The notes below the pieces were generated by a model, which did no database searches, had not been told where the DNA came from, and worked only from the letters and a program-made list of their open reading frames with translations. This document shows, in pieces, positions 10,441 through 20,467 of a stretch of DNA of 64,000 nucleotides. The stretch lies in assembly GCA_014871385.1 (NCBI GenBank), contig CM026421.1, positions 18,402,203-18,466,202 on the forward strand, written 5' to 3'. Position 1 is the stretch's first letter; every line of letters begins with the position of its first letter. The translations under genes were made by a program, and so were the position numbers. Source of the DNA: Ceratodon purpureus (lineage: Eukaryota; Streptophyta; Bryopsida; Pseudoditrichales; Ditrichaceae).

Positions 10441-12636
10441 TCACTTCTTTGTCTTCTTGTGGCTCTCCTGCTCGCGATCCTTCGACCTGGTCACCCGCGG
10501 CTCTGATCCGCCCGCCCCTGCTGCTCGTGCCGCCTTGCGCCTAGCACTCCGTTCCGCCTTTGACTCTCTCTCCTGAGCCTCCAAGGACAACCGGGTAACG
10601 ATCCGGGGTTTGGGAGAATTGGGCGATTTCGGAATCATATGTGCGGGAGGAGTTCCGGACGTCGGAGTCTGAGTTTCAGTTCCGGTGGTCCTGACCGGAG
10701 AGCTCCCATGCGTCTCTGAGTCGGACTCGGAAATCGTAATCGGCTCCTTCCTTTTCCGCAACCTCCGGAAATCACCGACAGTGTTCGGAGGGGAACCCGC
10801 TGCTGGCGTTCCGGTGGGAGTAGGCATCACCGTTCCGGTCTTGGCCGTGGGTGAAGGGGTCAATCCCCCCTCCTGAGTTACTCGGGTCCGTCCGGGTGGT
10901 GAAATAGGTCGTCCCCATTCCGGTCCCGCTATCTCCCCTCGGTAATTCGCAATGATCACCTCCTCTCCGAGTCGTGGAAGAACATCCGGCGGCACGGTCC
11001 GAGTCACCTGTTCCGAGACCGTTCTCTCCTCGATCCGCCTTTCGGTGACTGTCGTTCCGGTCACCTGCACCTCTCCGGTGGGGATCGCGCAGCTCTGCTG
11101 GACTGTACTGGTTCCGGGTGACGCCGCCTGTGCTTGGACTTCCCGGATCGCCTCCGCAATCGTCCGATTTGTCATGGCGGCCTCTTCGACCGTCATCTGT
11201 TCTGCTGCTTGGAGGTTACTCCCTATCGGGGTTCGGAACCCAACCCCGCGAGATTCTCCTACCACGGCACGAGAGGGCGATCCGGGGAGCGGAAGACCCC
11301 GGCCAGCGACTACGAGACTGGGACTTCCGGTGCTCGGATTGAGCAGCTGCCGGACTTTCTTCAGGATCATGTTCATCGAGTGCTCACATTTGGAGAGGAT
11401 CTTGATGATCTTCTGCTTGTCCTCGAAATCAGCCGGCTGCACTACGTTCTCATCGAACAGCCGGGCCTTGTTGATTACCGCTCCCGAACTTCCCACCAAC
11501 TTCCGAAGCTCCCCCAAAGTCTCCTCCTGCTCGGCGTGGAACTTACGGATCTCGTCACTCTTTGCCGCCAGCTCCTTCGTCAACTCCTGCAACTGAAGCT
11601 CCAGCCGCTTCTTCTCACTCCGGAGAGTTGGGGCATCCTTCAACAACTCCACTTCTCGGATCACCTCTTCCGGTAAGCACCCTCCCAGCGCTGTACAGAC
11701 CCTCCGGAACAGGGTTTCGATCCGATCATAAGAAGCTTGAGCCCGATGAGTCTCCTCCCGAATCCCCCGAAACAGGTCCACCGGAAATCCCCGATCGGAA
11801 CTGACCTCTCTCCGTTCCGGATCTCCCCGGGCCGTAGACGGTTCCGCATGTCGTGACGCGGGCTGCTCCGATCTCGATCTGGACTGAGCCCTAGCAGCGC
11901 CAGGGTTCGGAACTTCCCTCGTATCGTCCTCATCTTCCGAGTCCGTTGTATCAGAGGGCTCACCTCGCGGATCGGGTTCCATTCCGGGCGGAATCTCCGA
12001 GAAGTTGAGGCAGTTCTTCGCGTGCGTATACGTCTCGTCCTCCTTATCGGTCAGCAAGTCATACGTATGGTAAAGGTGAAAGAGGTAAGGGGAGAGTGGG
12101 GTCGGCTTCTTTCCGATCGTCGGAACCATCTTCTGCACCACTTCCGCCATGAGTGCAGCCCAATTCACCGGACGTTCTCCTGTATACGCTCCGAGGATGG
12201 TATTCCCGACCGTAATGGTAACTTGTGCCGGTTTCTGCGGATACAGGATCGGAACGAGGAAAGCTAAGACCTGCCTCTGCCTCCTATCCTTGCAGGCGTC
12301 TATCTCGTATCCATTGTTCCTATGGATCTTCCCGTGGAACCTATCCTGCACGTACTGGTCCGTCCGGGTCGCCCAAAGGAGTCCCTTCTGCTCGAAACCG
12401 TAAGCTTCCGCCCACTGTTCCGCATTCCACAGCGTGGGCTTGCCTCGGACCGTATTATCCCACCGGTTGTCCGGACCTTCCAGGACCTCCCTCACCATCA
12501 CCTCACTCTTCAGTAACCACGGCCGTGCCAACAATCCCTCACACCTCATCCGAGTGAGGTCGGTGATCAGTTCCTCCATATCCGATTCCTTCACTGGAGT
12601 TCCGGGGCTAAGGACGCAACACTGTACGCGCGCCAT
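10441..12636 (-). CDS. Intact 731-aa protein encoded inside the LTR; coiled coil and gag-like N-terminal domain
   Basis: The ORF lies wholly inside the LTR, sense to the element, about 150 bp downstream of the LTR TATA box and upstream of the primer site. If transcription starts there, it would be the first ORF of the genomic RNA. The N-terminal ~230 residues form a globular domain containing GERPVNWAALMAEVVQK and KPTPLSPYLFHLYHTY. The same pattern (VNWA..., then P.KLSPP/LRPPAL) occurs in the two RING proteins of this window (about 54-56 kb and 60 kb), so the domain is shared. Residues about 320-430 are rich in Leu/Glu/Lys and probably form a coiled coil. The C-terminus is low complexity and basic. 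No enzyme motif is recognised. A second, Gag-like or regulatory, structural protein is an inference only. Confidence 0.85.
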   Translation of the reverse strand: MARVQCCVLSPGTPVKESDMEELITDLTRMRCEGLLARPWLLKSEVMVREVLEGPDNRWDNTVRGKPTLWNAEQWAEAYGFEQKGLLWATRTDQYVQDRFHGKIHRNNGYEIDACKDRRQRQVLAFLVPILYPQKPAQVTITVGNTILGAYTGERPVNWAALMAEVVQKMVPTIGKKPTPLSPYLFHLYHTYDLLTDKEDETYTHAKNCLNFSEIPPGMEPDPRGEPSDTTDSEDEDDTREVPNPGAARAQSRSRSEQPASRHAEPSTARGDPERREVSSDRGFPVDLFRGIREETHRAQASYDRIETLFRRVCTALGGCLPEEVIREVELLKDAPTLRSEKKRLELQLQELTKELAAKSDEIRKFHAEQEETLGELRKLVGSSGAVINKARLFDENVVQPADFEDKQKIIKILSKCEHSMNMILKKVRQLLNPSTGSPSLVVAGRGLPLPGSPSRAVVGESRGVGFRTPIGSNLQAAEQMTVEEAAMTNRTIAEAIREVQAQAASPGTSTVQQSCAIPTGEVQVTGTTVTERRIEERTVSEQVTRTVPPDVLPRLGEEVIIANYRGEIAGPEWGRPISPPGRTRVTQEGGLTPSPTAKTGTVMPTPTGTPAAGSPPNTVGDFRRLRKRKEPITISESDSETHGSSPVRTTGTETQTPTSGTPPAHMIPKSPNSPKPRIVTRLSLEAQERESKAERSARRKAARAAGAGGSEPRVTRSKDREQESHKKTKK

Positions 12637-12787
12637 CTCTACTCCTCACTTCTCTCCCTCTACGATCCGACAGCAAGAAACCCGGCAATCCAACTGCCGG
12701 TGAATCGGAAAAGACAAGGACACCTCACCGCTCTTTCACTCTCTACTCCCAGTTCGCAAAAAGGAACTCCAAACCCTAACACCCTCG

Positions 12788-12795
12788 CTTATATA
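12788..12795 (-). promoter_or_regulatory. TATA box of the right LTR
   Basis: TATATAAG on the minus strand in the context GGGGTATATAAGCGAGGG. The same box is conserved in the left LTR (3075-3082) and in the solo LTR (35224-35231). It lies about 150 bp before the LTR ORF start codon. Confidence 0.75.
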
Positions 12796-13161
12796 CCCCA
12801 GGCATAATAAACGCTGTGGCGGCCCGTAATTGCAGCCGCCAACGTACCGGGGTAAACGCCTATCCGAGTCATGATGACTTCCGCGTCGCTTCGGATCCTT
12901 GACGCGGTTACAGTAACGGTCAGTACTCGGATCGTCCACCCGTTCCGTATCTTATCTTCCGAGTTTCCGGAATCCAGGTTCCGGGAACACTTCCTACGTT
13001 AACTGTTTTAACGTTTCTGGAGTATCCGATTTGCGTTAACTGCTAATGCTGCTAGTGTCTGGCCAGTTTTTACCTAATTAACCAAAAAAATGAAAAATAA
13101 ATGGAATACTTACGCCGGCTGGGGCTCTTCCGGTTTATTCTGAGTTTCTCGGATCCCACAC

Positions 13162-14403
13162 CCGACGCCACCTTCAGAGCCAGACTTCCCAGGTACAATA
13201 CCCATCGTACCCATTCTTCGTCTTTGTAGTTTGTCTGGCGAAACTTCGGCCACAGTGTCTGGACAGGACCAGATTTTGCCCCTTGATGATGAGCCGACTG
13301 AGGGTTCACTCTTCCCTAGTCAACCCTGCATAACCGTGCCGGACCCTGCACTCGACCCCCTCGCTGATTCCATCTTCGAGCCGGCTCAGGCTGCTCCGCC
13401 ACCACTTCGCCAGAGTACCTTCCCCAGAGCAGATTCCCCCTTGGCAGCAGAAGTTGGTCAGGTCTCTTCCGGTTGGGCTATTCTCCCATGGCAGGAGCCA
13501 CTCCCCATTTTTCGAAGGCTCCTCGCATCCACCACCATTCGCCATGAAGACACGGCTACTGCAGCCGACTGGGCTCCACCATCCACTGCTGCAGCCGACC
13601 CTCCCAACACCACAGCCGCTCCTACATCCTCAGGGCGGCAGCATCACACGGGCCGAGCAACTACCACACCTGTCAGCAACTCCCAGGGCGTCAGCAACGC
13701 TGCCACACCAATCACCCACCGAACCACGCGACTTCACCCCAACGGTTCCTCAGGAGGCCCACCCGACGATTCCAATGGAACATCTTCCCAGGGTTTCCTT
13801 GACCCGTCATCGGACTTTGGCGTGTTGATGAATAACCTTCAGGCTTTAGCCACTGTCCTTGTCAGGACCAAGGCTGCAGCCCGACAGCTGGAAGTCAATC
13901 GCCAGCAGACAGCTTCCTCCGCCGAGACCCTCAACACCACGGTCAGGGACTTAAGCGCTCAGGTAGCCCTACTCGCCAACACATTACAGACCACCGCCAT
14001 CGCACGGGATCAGCTGGCCAAGGACAAGGCAGAACTTCAGTTGGCTGTTACCAACCTGCAGGACCAGTTGGCTGTCGCCACCGCTCCAGTGAGCCGACCC
14101 GACCCATCCCTCCGCCGCCTGGAGTTGGAGCAGATCCTCAGCAACCGCTTGCAACAGGCCGACCGGTTGCTCTTGGAGAATCAGCGCCTGTCTCTAGAAC
14201 TCGCCACCCGGACATCTCCCCCTCGAGAACTTAGTCGTGCCGTGCGAGATTACGTTACAACCAAGAACCGAGACCTTGAGGCCGCCCTCATCAGTCATCA
14301 TGCCGACTTCCAGCGCCAACAGCGATGGTTAATGCGCTTCGAGGAACGCGACCCCGACTTTCAGCCCTGGCTGATGGACGAGGATGCTTCGCCAGCGACA
14401 TAG
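13162..14403 (+). pseudogene. 5'-truncated 3'-terminal ORF of a second LTR retrotransposon
   Basis: The frame is open from the very edge of the neighbouring LTR, so the start was cut away by that insertion. About 413 residues remain. The first half is Pro/Thr/Ser-rich and low complexity. The second half is a long heptad-like helix, probably a coiled coil (for example RDLSAQVALLANTLQTT and RLLLENQRLSLELATR), and the C-terminus is acidic. A polypurine tract and LTR follow within about 200 bp, so this was the last ORF of that element. No reverse transcriptase or Gag motif is present. It could be an extra 3' ORF or a C-terminal extension. Confidence 0.7.
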
Positions 14404-14512
14404 CCGACTTTTCCCTAACTTTTGTGCGATTTGTAGAATAGTGTTCACAGTTAGGCTGAAGAGTAGTCCATTGATGCAAACAGTTTTGTTTAGAACTATT
14501 TTCAATTGTGCG

Positions 14513-14543
<31 letters not shown>

Positions 14544-14618
14544 GGGCCCAGTTTGCAGCCCTTCTTTTTTCCGCCACTCCCACGTTCTGAGGACAGAACT
14601 ACCGGAAAAAGGGGATAA
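14404..14618 (+). other. 3' untranslated internal end of the second retrotransposon
   Basis: Contains a homopolymer of about 26 T. The polypurine tract GGAAAAAGGGGATAA at 14604-14618 lies directly before the LTR start. Confidence 0.65.
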
Positions 14619-15053
14619 TGTTAACCGGAGATTCCCCTCTTCCTCTTTTTTTGGTTTTCCTCTAAGTCCCCCTTAGTTTTTACCTTCGCAGTTTTCAGAC
14701 AGTCATCCAGTCATCTGGATGAACTCTGTCCAGCCGACTGGATGAACTCTGTCCAGCCGACTGGATGATAGCCGCCAGGTTTCAAGGGGGTTTAAGAGAC
14801 AACTTTAGGGTTTCCTGTAATCATTCCAGACTAGAGCAGTTAGAGTTAGGGGAGTTTGAGAGCCATTAGAGGCTGCTGTACCATGATTATGGGCTGTTTT
14901 GACTCATTAATTGCAGTTTTGACTGTTTTCTTCACTTGTATTGTATGTTTCTAGCTTGTTATGAGTGTTTGGAATACTTGGATGTGTTGGGTTTTCTAGG
15001 GTTTTGATGGGTTTATAGAGTTAGGGTTTGGTTGATAAATCCTCCCTCTATCA
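14619..15053 (+). repeat. 3' LTR of the second retrotransposon (435 bp)
   Basis: Begins TGTTAACCGG right after a polypurine tract and ends CCCTCTATCA (TG..CA). The right edge was fixed by comparison with the inverted uninterrupted copy of the flank at 57620-57746, where ...CTCT is followed directly by ACGATTTATC. The expected 5-bp duplication is ACGAT (15054-15058); its partner is lost. It contains a short tandem repeat (ACTCTGTCCAGCCGACTGG-like, about 23 bp, two copies) near 14713-14768. Confidence 0.7.
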
Positions 15054-15165
15054 ACGATTTATCAGAACTGTATTCAATATATACTTTCTCATAAGTCCAT
15101 TATTACAATTCATCCACGTTTAGATTAAACCTCCAAAATTCTACACATAGTAATTTCAAATTCAA

Positions 15166-15610
15166 GATAACATGAAGAACTATTGAATTCTCAACAGTAT
15201 GAGCACTTCGAAACAAAAATGACAACTAGGTGATAAAGCCGATGACTGAAAAGAATGATCAGGAGGTGAATTCAAACCGTGCTTGCTTTTTCAATTGCAA
15301 GATTGCTTCAGAAACCAACATGAAGTTCAAGCAAGACATCTACGTTCAAAGTAAAATGTGACCATGATATGTACCAAATCCGAGAATGGTGCTAAAATAC
15401 TGAAGAGTCTCTGAAAACCCTACATCAGTCAGAGGTAAAGAAACATCCGAGGGCCAAGATCATAGCAAGTGTACCAAACACAAAACTACTGAAACACTGG
15501 TAGACTGTCCTAGCATACAATAGGTGTAGACAGTTACATAAAGAAAAATGATTGTTTGGTGCTTCATTTCTAGAGTCCCTGGCTTCATTCTACTGTCCAC
15601 GTTGAGGAGA
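15166..15610 (-). other. 3' flank of the split RING gene
   Basis: AT-rich non-coding sequence downstream of the RING gene stop codon on the minus strand. It should hold the 3' UTR. I see no other feature. Confidence 0.4.
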
Positions 15611-16393
15611 CTACTCTGAGCCTGAAGATACGGGAACTGGAGACTCCGCGCGAAGACCCTGTGCTCGGTCAGTTCCCATGGGGACATCCATGACTATTCC
15701 AGTTGGAATAGATAGTCTGCGGGGGAGTCCTACAGTGATAGGTTTGGCCACGGTAACATCAACCTCCATCGGCTCCGACTGCCTCTCTACCTCCTCACCC
15801 ATTGATTTGCCATGTTCCTCCTCCCCCTTGGCTACCTGCTCATTTGCTGTTGGAAACAGACCAGACCAATTCCAGACATTAGCAACAACCTGTGGTAAGT
15901 GAGTTTCCAACAACAATAACGGTTATTATAGTTACAAGCCTTGCAAACAAAGAGCTCTACAACTAACTGGCTACAAATAACTATGGTGGAAACTAAAAAG
16001 TGTAACGAGGAACGTACTGTGAAGAAATAAGTACGCCACAGCCTTAGCAACCGCTTCTATCTTTTTAAAAGAAATTTGCGTTTTCTTGTTAGAAGGTTTT
16101 AGCTGTAGTGTCTCAAAACAAGGAAGCTCTTCGGGCAGTTTTAGGGGGGGCACAAAACAAGGAAAATCCGAAATGTATTCTATAGGACAAGATAAAGGAG
16201 TGGAGATTCTGTGTTGAGCCTTACCAAGCTCAGGTGAGGGCTCTGAGTTCTTTGTCGCTCCAGCCTGAGACGATTCACCCTCACCAGGCACAGGGGTGGG
16301 CTCTGAATCCAATTTCGCCATCTTTAGAGGCAGTTCACACTCGAATGAACCAGACCCTGGCCTCTTCCTTAAGAGAGGCATGTCAGCGTCTTC
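15611..16393 (-). pseudogene. RING protein gene 1, 3' part (detached by element P)
   Basis: Two minus-strand exons: 16018-16393 (Pro/Ser-rich linker, then a helix including KIEAVAKAVAYLF) and 15611-15889 (begins VVANVWNWSGLFPTANEQ). The matching exons of the intact RING gene 2 have IHSEVVNVAVATLAHH and then GLQEGTSLVWDVEPCP, so this is the homologous C-terminus. Removing element P and one TCTTC copy joins this frame to the RING exon ending at 54229 without a shift. The intron has a GTACGT donor and a CAG acceptor, but the codon phases of the two exons do not match as read, so there may also be a 1-bp indel. Confidence 0.65.
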
Positions 16394-16420
16394 AACACCA
16401 TATTCGTTATTTTGGGAGAT
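16394..16420 (+). repeat. Left terminal inverted repeat of element P
   Basis: Reads AACACCATATTCG then TTATTTTGGGAGAT. It is preceded by the target duplication TCTTC. The right end carries the same sequence inverted. Confidence 0.8.
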
Positions 16421-16548
16421 ATTCTTGATTTTGGGAAATCAGCGTGTAGAGAAATGGCGACATTCGTCCCCTCCCATTTACTTCAATCTTGCGGAAATCA
16501 ATATTGAATCATTAAAAACACCTTAAAGGAACAATGAGGCCCATGTCA

Positions 16549-16672
16549 TTTAGGTCGAGTGGATCTAAATGCACGAACATAGAGGAGAAAACTTAGTAAT
16601 GTTCATTGATTCATTAAAAACATGTTTAAAGAGAGATGATGATTAAGTCATTTAGGTCGATCACACCTAAAT
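16549..16672. repeat. Two subterminal palindromes, GGTCG variant (element P, left end)
   Basis: Copies at 16549-16569 and 16651-16672 read TTTAGGTCGA... with imperfect right arms (...CTAAAT). They belong to the same family as the interior palindromes but use GGTCG where the interior copies use GCTCG. Confidence 0.65.
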
Positions 16673-16976
16673 GCAATATAAACAAGGAAAAAGAATATAC
16701 CACGTCCTCTGTATTTTTAGTAGTAACAATCCGTTACCTTTTCTAAACCAAGGTTTCAATAAAAGGCAATGTCCACTCACATAAATTACATTCGGAAATT
16801 TGAATAACACAAAAAGTGTGCAAGACAATGAGGCAAAAATAGCAGAGGAGAAAATTTGACAAACAGATCAATCGTTTTATTCAAAACATAATTACATTGA
16901 AATAACACAGAGGTCTCTTATACCCATCTATATTGTCTGCGCCATTGCTATACAGTACATAGTATCCTCTATATGG

Positions 16977-17805
16977 TTATGGAGTCCCTCCGTAAGCCTC
17001 AATTCTTGACTTGACAAATTCCCGTTGGCGCTGACGTGTCCACGACATTCCCTCAACCTGCATCATTGGACTATCAAGAAGACGTTGCAACTTCTGCCTA
17101 CGCCTGTCACCGATGCTTGACTCAGGCAGAGAGTGGCGACGGGTACTGGATGGTTTAGAGTGGGAGTCGGCGGACTTCCTTGCCCTGGATCCAGTAGTTG
17201 TTGATCGTAGCCTCGGCATCTGCAAAGGGGATAAATTAGCATTGGGAAGAGATTTCGGTTTAGGTCGAATCGACCTAAACTGCTGAGTGCAAGTGTAAAG
17301 GTCGAACGGACCTTGAACGAGGAGGCCAACATAAGCTAGAACTAGACCTAGATGAGAGTATAAGAAGATCAATCATTTTAGGTGGCCTCGAGCTAAAATA
17401 AGGACATCAGAATGAAACATCATGAAAGAAACATACGGGATGAAACATCAGAAAGGAATGAAAAGCGAATACTGAGGAATGAAAACCAACCTTTGCCGGT
17501 GGTGGTGACGGCATGTCCTCCACATTGTTATAAAGAGCACGCTTCGTAGGGGTAGAACTCTGTCATTTTGGAGATAGAACCTGGAGTACGGTCCGTGGCC
17601 ACATAGGAGAAGGGGATTTCAGGGTCTTGGGAACGGACAGGTTAACCGGGCTGTCCACAACCCCTTCCTCGACAGCCATAGTTGAATAGTCCATCGTGGA
17701 CTGCGCTGTTGCGACGGATTGCAACAGAAGCCCTCTGCTACGTAGAGAGGGCCCGCAGCCATAAGCATAATTCAAAGAATCCACAGAGGCTCGACATGCA
17801 TTATC
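16977..17805 (-). pseudogene. Two exons of an unrecognised basic, Ser-rich protein (element P)
   Basis: Exon 17491-17805 follows a TTGCAG acceptor and ends at a GCAAAG/GTTGG donor. It holds an in-frame TGA at 17563. Reading past it gives a basic stretch (QSSTPTKRALYNN) to the donor. Exon 16977-17219 follows a TTTGCAG acceptor and reads MPRLRSTTTGSRARKSADS... to a TAA. The protein is rich in Ser/Arg/Lys and looks like a nuclear protein tail; no domain is recognised. It may be the 3' end of the HAD gene just upstream or a separate gene. Palindromes of the element lie in the intron at 17259-17279 and, degenerate, near 17376-17399. Confidence 0.4.
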
Positions 17806-18035
17806 CTGCAATACATAAAGCGAATAGAAACATACATCCACCAATAATTCAGCAATGGTTTAGGGTTCGTCGCAAGGGGCAGAATAGATCAAGAAAGAAA
17901 TATAAACTTCGTATTACAAAAGGAGTAGTCTGGATACAAAGATTACGCAAGTGGTAAAGATGTACAATATACTAATAGCTGCGCGGCAGTTATGAAATGT
18001 CTATTAACAAAGTAGAGAACCGAAACCATGCCAAA

Positions 18036-19205
18036 TTATGGTCTATGACTAATTGCCTCATTAATCTTAGCGTATTGTTCACAGGTAGAACGGTCATCAT
18101 AATACATTTTCTTCCCGATCGGACGCTCGGCCCTGAATCTAGCGATTGTCCCCACAAAGTGGTGTAGGTCAACAAGATATGGCAAAAGTTTCGACAACAA
18201 GAAACGATCATCTGCGGCATCGGGATTCTGGTTGTTCCAAGTGGAGAGTAAAAGGACATTGTAAGAATTATTCTGACAGTGCTTGATTGGGCTGTCGTCG
18301 ATAAAAATGGTGTTGGCTTCGGAATATAGGCCACCAAATTTACGAAAGAGACCATCAGACATCGGCTTAAGGAAGATGTCCTTCTGAGTCCCGGGTTCCT
18401 TCATATATACCGGACGACCTCAAAAATCTACGCCCATAGGAACTCTCTGACAGTCCTCTTGACCTAGAATTCTGAGCGGATAGACAGGACGAATTGGACC
18501 GAACAGATAGTCGTAGATCATTTTTGTCGTCGAAGTCTTCATCGAACTCCAGACGGTTATGGTTGCGAATGCTGACAACCGACGAAGGAAATCAGCGCAA
18601 TTGGGCCTGACACAAACAAGCTTGGGGCCCTCGACTGCTGGCTTGGACGCTGAGTGGATGCTAAGGCCATGGCTAACGAATGATTTTCCAGGCCAATTAG
18701 GAGTACTGGAGCAGAGTATTCCATTGAGGTCGAGGACAACGTTCAACCAACCACTCTGAGGTCTTGTCGGGACAGGACTCAATTCTTCACTAGAACTTAC
18801 GTCACATCCAGATGCCTCGCGCACCTGGAGAGGAAATACCGATGACAGATGGACATTACTATATTATATTAGGACGGGGTTATACGAATGATACAATGAG
18901 GACAGTCGCAAGGCAAGTCATTCTCCAAGGAAACAGTGCAACGAGATATAATGATAGATGAAATACCTGAGCATCCTCGGCTTGGCCTTCTACAACATCC
19001 CGATCCTCCACAGGACCCATCGACCCTAATGAATTCTGAGGTTGATCGCTAGGAATGACCTCTACGCACGTTGGCAAGGTCAGAGCACACTGGGCCGTGA
19101 CATCTAAATCCATATTTGTGCGTACAGGCTCATCCGCAGTTTGGGCCATGACAACATCATCCACGATCCGAAGATCTTCCACTTCCTCATTCACTTCGTG
19201 ACCTG
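18036..19205 (-). pseudogene. FCP1/NIF-like HAD phosphatase-like protein (element P), one in-frame TGA
   Basis: Exon 18968-19205 is acidic and follows a CAG acceptor. A GTATTT donor at 18967 joins VREASGCDV... after a CTCCAG acceptor. The second exon carries an FCP1-homology HAD domain. Motif I reads VVLDLNGIL, where phosphatases have DxDxT, so the second Asp and the Thr are missing. Motif IV, IDDSP, is intact near 18290. An in-frame TGA at 18420-18422 interrupts the domain, and the frame continues at once with GRPVYMKEPGTQKD; a CGA to TGA change would explain it. Genuine relatives dephosphorylate the RNA polymerase II CTD; this one probably could not, even unbroken. No ATG is visible at the start, so it may be the 3' part of the transcript from the ParB-like gene 200 bp upstream. 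Confidence 0.65.
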
Positions 19206-19285
19206 GGCATTGCAAAAGAACTATAGAATCATCAGAGAGTGATCAATGAAGCTGACATAGAAGGGATTGGTAAAAAGTTGAACGG

Positions 19286-19306
19286 TTTAGCTCGAGTCGA
19301 GCTAAA
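19286..19306. repeat. Element P palindrome between the ParB-like and HAD-like genes
   Basis: A perfect copy with arms TTTAGCTCGA and TCGAGCTAAA around one base. It lies in the 200 bp between the stop of the ParB-like gene and the acceptor of the HAD exon. Confidence 0.85.
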
Positions 19307-20375
19307 CAGCCCATTTGTATTAATTACAATCGTTTTGGTACAAAATGCACATTTCAGTGAACTACTCCGGTATTAACACCTCATCTACAAAATTCCGAGT
19401 TCAAAAAATCTAAGTTTGGGAGGGACCAGAAGATGTCTCGGGAGCATCTCCCTGAGTCTGATTGTGGGAGGGAGAACGGGGTGGGCTGGGACTAGGGTCA
19501 CGCATGACCTGGTCGGTGGAATGATGGCTTGGCTCAGGCAGTGATGCGGGACTCGGATCCGACTCTGGCAATTTTGCACCACCGGTAGGGGAGCCCAAAA
19601 TCTCAAGTACTCGCGAAGTAGGCAGGGCACTACCTATCGGCTGGACATTGGGCAGAACTGGACCCGCATTCGAGAAAAGAGTGGCATTACTCATGCCTTG
19701 CAGAACACCCTGCAGTGCCGCCTGCACGGTCTTCTCTATATCCTTTTTCTGCTGTGCCATCTGATCTTGTAATGCTTGATTCCTATCCTTGGTCGCCTGC
19801 AATTCTGCGAGAATAGCTTGAATATCCGGATTAGGAGCGGCTCTCCCCAACGGGGAGGCTTGCCGATCTGGAGGATTGACCCTCTTTTTCTTTTGAGCCG
19901 GCTTTCCAGTACTTCGCGCAGCGCCAGTCTTTCTCCCACTTCCGGATCCCAGCTCCGGTGCAAAACCCGGTCTCTCATCGTCCGTACGTGTAATGTCGAC
20001 GTCAGGAAAATCGAGTCTTCTCCCCACTCCACCCTCAGATGCGGTCTGACTTACCGGATCAGAAGGCAGAGCATCGCTCTCATTGCTAATGTCCGCAGCA
20101 CTGGAGGAGGGGGTCTGTTCCTCGGTGGGGGCATCCTCCTCCAGATCAACATCGTCACCCTCCTCCACAGCTCTGCCTTTCCCTTTCCGCACGGCTCTGC
20201 CGTATTCCGGAAACCGTTCCTTATCGACAAAATATGCGTCGACAGTAAAATCGGTTGGGTCCAAAGTTAATCCAAGTGCCTGAGCTTCGACCATATAAGA
20301 AGAGTCACTATCATCCGCGACCACGAAAGACGAGATCGAGAGCATCTGAAAAAAACAAAGACAAGGTAAACACGG

Positions 20376-20467
20376 TTTAGCTCGACTCGAGCTAAAGTGT
20401 GGAAGTGTGTGCATACATGGTGCATAAGATCAAAACAGTGGAACGATTTAACTCGACTCGAGCTAAA
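20376..20467. repeat. Two element P palindromes in intron 2 of gene A
   Basis: Copies at 20376-20396 and 20447-20467. The second has one arm change (TTTAACTCGA). Both lie between the GTATGT donor and the CAG acceptor, outside coding sequence. Confidence 0.85.

Larger units (their letters stand above)
1..13160 (-). mobile_element. Ty3/gypsy LTR retrotransposon, nearly complete
   Basis: The element reads right to left: 5' LTR, primer binding site, gag, pol, polypurine tract, 3' LTR. The two LTRs are near-identical over more than 3.4 kb. The window starts inside the 3' LTR, so about 216 bp of that LTR and the left target duplication are missing. LTR termini are TGTGGGATCC...CCGACA (TG..CA). The order protease-RT-RNaseH-integrase in pol defines the Ty3/gypsy class. 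There is no chromodomain at the end of integrase. Unusual points are the very long LTRs with a large internal ORF and the single stop codon between gag and pol. High LTR identity, an intact gag, an intact pol and one intact LTR ORF suggest a fairly recent insertion. Confidence 0.93.
9506..13160 (-). repeat. 5' LTR of the Ty3/gypsy element (right copy, complete, 3655 bp)
   Basis: Bounded by TG..CA termini. The outer end at 13160 interrupts an ORF of another retrotransposon, and the inner end precedes the primer binding site. The LTR carries a TATA box about 370 bp from its start, then a 731-codon ORF on the sense strand, then about 930 bp of non-coding sequence. The 5-bp duplication outside it would be CCCGA, but its partner lies beyond the window. 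Confidence 0.93.
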
